A stretch of DNA of 64,000 nt from JAWXTK01 sp044433645. GTDB taxonomy: Bacteria > Bacteroidota > Bacteroidia > Bacteroidales > Rikenellaceae. A model generated the notes under the pieces. The model did no database searches and was not told the DNA's origin. It was given only the letters and a program-made list of their open reading frames with translations. Below are positions 62,351 to 64,000 of the stretch, piece after piece; position 1 is the stretch's first letter, and every line of letters begins with the position of its first letter. The translations under genes were made by a program, and so were the position numbers. The stretch covers positions 1 to 64,000 of the forward strand of contig JAWXTK010000005.1 of NCBI GenBank assembly GCA_044433645.1. Reading direction: 5' to 3'.

Positions 62351-63049
62351 ATGGCAACTAAACACAAAAAAGAAATTGACAATCAAGACCCAGAAGTTGT
62401 AATTGAAACAGCAATCAACAGCACTGAGGAGTACATCTTCAAAAATGGGAAAAAATTAATTACAGCACTTGTTGTTCTTATCGTGGTTGTGGGAGGTTAT
62501 TTCTCTTACAAATATCTTATTCAAGAGCCCAAAAACAAACAAGCAGCAGATATGATGTTCAAAGCAGAACAACTTTTTGCAGCTGATAATTTTGAATTAG
62601 CACTTAACGGCGACGAAAACACAGCAGGTTTTTTAACTATTGTCAACCAGTACGGTTCAACAACCTCGGGCAACCTTGCAAAACACTATGCTGGTGTATG
62701 TTACATCAAACTAGGTGATTTAGACAACGCTCTTACTTCGCTTAAAGCATTTGAGAAAACTAAGGGTGTACCTAACCAACTACTTATGGCACAAAACCTT
62801 GGTCTTCAAGCAGATATCTACTCTCAAAAGAAAGAATATTCTACGGCTGCAAGTCTTTATGAGAAAGCTGCAAATTCATCTAATAATAACTTCTCAGCTC
62901 CATTTTATTTAAGCAAACTTGCTTTGGTTTACATAGCTCTTGAGCAAAACGACAAAGCGCTAGCCGTTGCAAAACGCATAGAGGATGAATATCCTCAAAG
63001 CATGGAAGCTCGTGATATTCAAAAACTTATAGGTCAATTAGAGCAATAA
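62351..63049 (+). CDS. Membrane-anchored TPR protein (YfgM-like)
   Basis: 232 aa: cytoplasmic N-terminus of about 35 residues, one membrane helix (about 36-57, LITALVVLIVVVGGYFSYKYLI), then a periplasmic domain of TPR units (HYAGVCYIKLGDLDNALTSLKAF, LQADIYSQKKEYSTAASLYEKAA, LALVYIALEQNDKALAVAKRI). The layout equals E. coli YfgM, an ancillary factor at the Sec translocon. That role here is inferred. It lies 2 bp upstream of ribH, a pairing common in Bacteroidetes. Confidence 0.8.
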   Translation: MATKHKKEIDNQDPEVVIETAINSTEEYIFKNGKKLITALVVLIVVVGGYFSYKYLIQEPKNKQAADMMFKAEQLFAADNFELALNGDENTAGFLTIVNQYGSTTSGNLAKHYAGVCYIKLGDLDNALTSLKAFEKTKGVPNQLLMAQNLGLQADIYSQKKEYSTAASLYEKAANSSNNNFSAPFYLSKLALVYIALEQNDKALAVAKRIEDEYPQSMEARDIQKLIGQLEQ

Positions 63050-63051
63050 GA

Positions 63052-63594
63052 ATGGCAACGAATTTAAAAAATTTATCAGTATTTGACTCATCTACACCCT
63101 CTGCCGAGAACATGAAATTTGGCATAGTTGTAGCTGAGTGGAATTCAGCCATTACGGGCGAGTTGTTGAGTGGTGCTATTCGCACGCTTAAAGACGCAGG
63201 ATGTGAGGATGAGAATATCTTAGTTAGAAACGTACCAGGCACTTTTGAGTTGTCTTTGGGAGCGCAGTTTTTTGCTCAATACACTGACGTTGATGCGATT
63301 ATAGTGTTGGGATGTGTTATTCAGGGCGAGACGCGCCACTTTGATTTCGTATGTCAAGGGGTTACTGAGGGCGTTAATCACGTTTCATTAACATGGAATA
63401 TCCCAGTTGCTTTTGGAGTTTTGACTACTGAGAACCAGCAGCAGGCTTTGGACAGAGCAGGTGGCAAGCATGGTAATAAGGGGGACGAGGCAGCCTACAC
63501 AGCCATTAAGATGGTGCAGATGCAAGTTGAGATGTGCATAGAGAATGTCGAGGAGGACTTCGAGGAGGAACCTGATGATATCAACATCAATTAG
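63052..63594 (+). CDS. ribH: 6,7-dimethyl-8-ribityllumazine synthase
   Basis: 180-aa riboflavin enzyme that forms the lumazine and assembles into icosahedral or pentameric shells. FGIVVAEWNSAITGELLSGAIRTLKDAG, VRNVPGTFELSLGAQ, VLGCVIQGETRHFDFVCQGV and PVAFGVLTTENQQQALDRAGGKHGNKG are the active-site blocks, with H of TRHFDF as catalytic base. An acidic 20-residue tail (ENVEEDFEEEPDD) extends past the usual end. A strong terminator follows at once. Confidence 0.96.
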   Translation: MATNLKNLSVFDSSTPSAENMKFGIVVAEWNSAITGELLSGAIRTLKDAGCEDENILVRNVPGTFELSLGAQFFAQYTDVDAIIVLGCVIQGETRHFDFVCQGVTEGVNHVSLTWNIPVAFGVLTTENQQQALDRAGGKHGNKGDEAAYTAIKMVQMQVEMCIENVEEDFEEEPDDININ

Positions 63595-63600
63595 ATAGAG

Positions 63601-63631
63601 AAGGATGACTTAATTGGTCATCCTTTTTTTT
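63601..63631 (+). terminator. ribH terminator
   Basis: 9-bp stem AAGGATGAC / GTCATCCTT (63601-63609 / 63617-63625) followed by a T run to 63631. It begins 6 bp after the ribH stop. Confidence 0.9.
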
Positions 63632-63658
63632 AGTTGTTAGTTATTAGTTGTTAGTTTC
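63631..63658. repeat. Two tandem 14-bp units
   Basis: tagttgttagttat and tagttgttagtttc follow directly on each other, just before repeat copy C. Too short to interpret. Confidence 0.6.
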
Positions 63659-63660
63659 TA

Positions 63661-63841
63661 GAGGCCACTAACGCGACTACGACTAGCATCGAGCTATTTT
63701 TTACTAACGTTAGTGGCTATCTGCTCGATGCTAATGCCGCCTGCCCGACGTGAGGGCGTTAAATGTCAACGGGGCACGAAACTCATAAAACAAGAAAAAT
63801 GTACGCATTTTTCTTTGAGTGCCACAAATCGCAAGATTTGT
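63661..63841 (+). repeat. Dispersed structured repeat, copy C
   Basis: Contains the gctcgatgcta module twice, once inverted (63684-63694) and once forward (63723-63733). They are interleaved with GCCACTAACG (63664-63673) and its complement (63708-63717). From 63765 it matches copy B: gtcaacggggcacgaaactc, inner hairpin AAAAATG/CATTTTT, GAGTGCC closing the outer stem, then ACAAATC-gcaa-GATTTGT ending at 63841. No coding sequence. Confidence 0.65.
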
Positions 63842-63868
63842 AATTCTAAATTATTTTCCTTAATTTTG
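63837..63868 (+). promoter_or_regulatory. Promoter of the structured RNA at the window edge
   Basis: TTTG 63837-63840, a 20-nt spacer, TAATTTTG 63861-63868: full match to the Bacteroidetes consensus. The TTTG is the 3' arm of the last hairpin of repeat copy C. Predicted transcription start about 63874. Confidence 0.7.
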
Positions 63869-63873
63869 TAGTA

Positions 63874-64000
63874 CTCTACATATTAGACACGGCAGGGAAA
63901 CCTGCCTTAATGTTAGGTGGGTATTTTTATGCCTACCCTTATCCTGCATAGGTGGTTTCGCCCCCGTGTAGGCTATTAATGTACCTACTGCCGTGTCTGG
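63874..64000 (+). ncRNA. Structured non-coding RNA, partial at window end
   Basis: An 11-bp closing stem AGACACGGCAG 63885-63895 / CTGCCGTGTCT 63988-63998 encloses about 90 nt. An internal hairpin GGCAGG-GAAA-CCTGCC (63891-63896 / 63901-63906) shares its 5' arm with the closing stem, so the two pairings exclude each other. A further hairpin GGGTA/TACCC (63919-63923 / 63934-63938) lies inside. No reading frame. A long closing stem with a central open region is reminiscent of 6S RNA or the Bacteroidales-1 motif, but I cannot confirm either. The 3' end is probably outside the window. Confidence 0.5.

Noticed and set aside
63874..64000. tmRNA, SRP RNA or cobalamin/TPP riboswitch
   Set aside because: None of the conserved core sequences of these RNAs is present on either strand.
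1..64000. Defence island, prophage, integron or insertion sequence
   Set aside because: No transposase, integrase, phage structural, restriction, toxin-antitoxin or Cas-type gene is recognisable anywhere in the window.

Overview
This 64 kb window is chromosomal DNA of a low-GC member of the phylum Bacteroidota, almost certainly order Bacteroidales. The evidence is a sodium-type V/A-ATPase operon with the lineage-specific subunits DUF2764 and DUF4301, a single-chain eukaryote-like glycyl-tRNA synthetase, Ser-type sulfatases, and a BamA-OmpH envelope cluster. Many promoters also fit the Bacteroidetes sigma consensus TTTG-N19-21-TAnnTTTG rather than TTGACA/TATAAT. I cannot name the family or genus from the sequence alone.

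Layout. 1-4.1 kb: two tandem, closely related secreted sulfatases and a GT2 glycosyltransferase. 4.1-4.9 kb: a gene-free stretch with 22-bp-phased short repeats, one copy of a dispersed structured repeat, and a tRNA-Val/tRNA-Lys unit. 5-9.9 kb: aspS (-), divergent tadA, and two exported proteins (a TPR protein and a protein with an SmpA/OmlA-like C-terminus). 9.9-13 kb: a secreted parallel beta-helix protein followed by a membrane-bound AraC-type regulator. 13-16.7 kb (-): glyS, coaD, lpxD, ruvC. 16.9-24.4 kb (+): a glycosyltransferase, an RSH protein with a degenerate hydrolase site, a DUF454 protein, and an overlapping chain of menaquinone (mqnB, mqnD) and biotin (bioF, bioG, bioC) genes. 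RNase P RNA (+) and ffh (-) converge on a shared terminator. 26.3-31 kb (-): nadK, uppS, bamA and ompH. 31-34.2 kb (+): pdxJ, cca/pcn and a Stealth-family phosphotransferase. 34.2-43.2 kb (-): the V-ATPase operon. 43.4-45.7 kb (+): murB and tilS. 46-59.3 kb (-): the transcription/translation operon tRNA-Thr, tRNA-Tyr, tRNA-Gly, tuf, tRNA-Trp, secE, nusG, rplK, rplA, rplJ, rplL, rpoB, rpoC. 59.4-64 kb: an NSS-family sodium symporter (+), a DciA-like protein and recF (-), a TPR membrane protein and ribH (+), then a repeat copy and a structured non-coding RNA that reaches the window edge.

Most of the window is housekeeping DNA in co-oriented blocks, and I see no defence system, prophage, transposase or CRISPR array. 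The least explained material is intergenic. A family of three dispersed repeats (about 4.43-4.57, 45.74-46.0 and 63.66-63.84 kb) has a common architecture: a compound hairpin followed by a small hairpin. In the third copy the small hairpin supplies the -33 element of a consensus promoter that drives the structured RNA. Other points of interest are an array of GATAGCATC words spaced 21-22 bp, the rotor-ring residues that predict a Na+-driven V-ATPase, and the RSH protein that has lost hydrolase residues.
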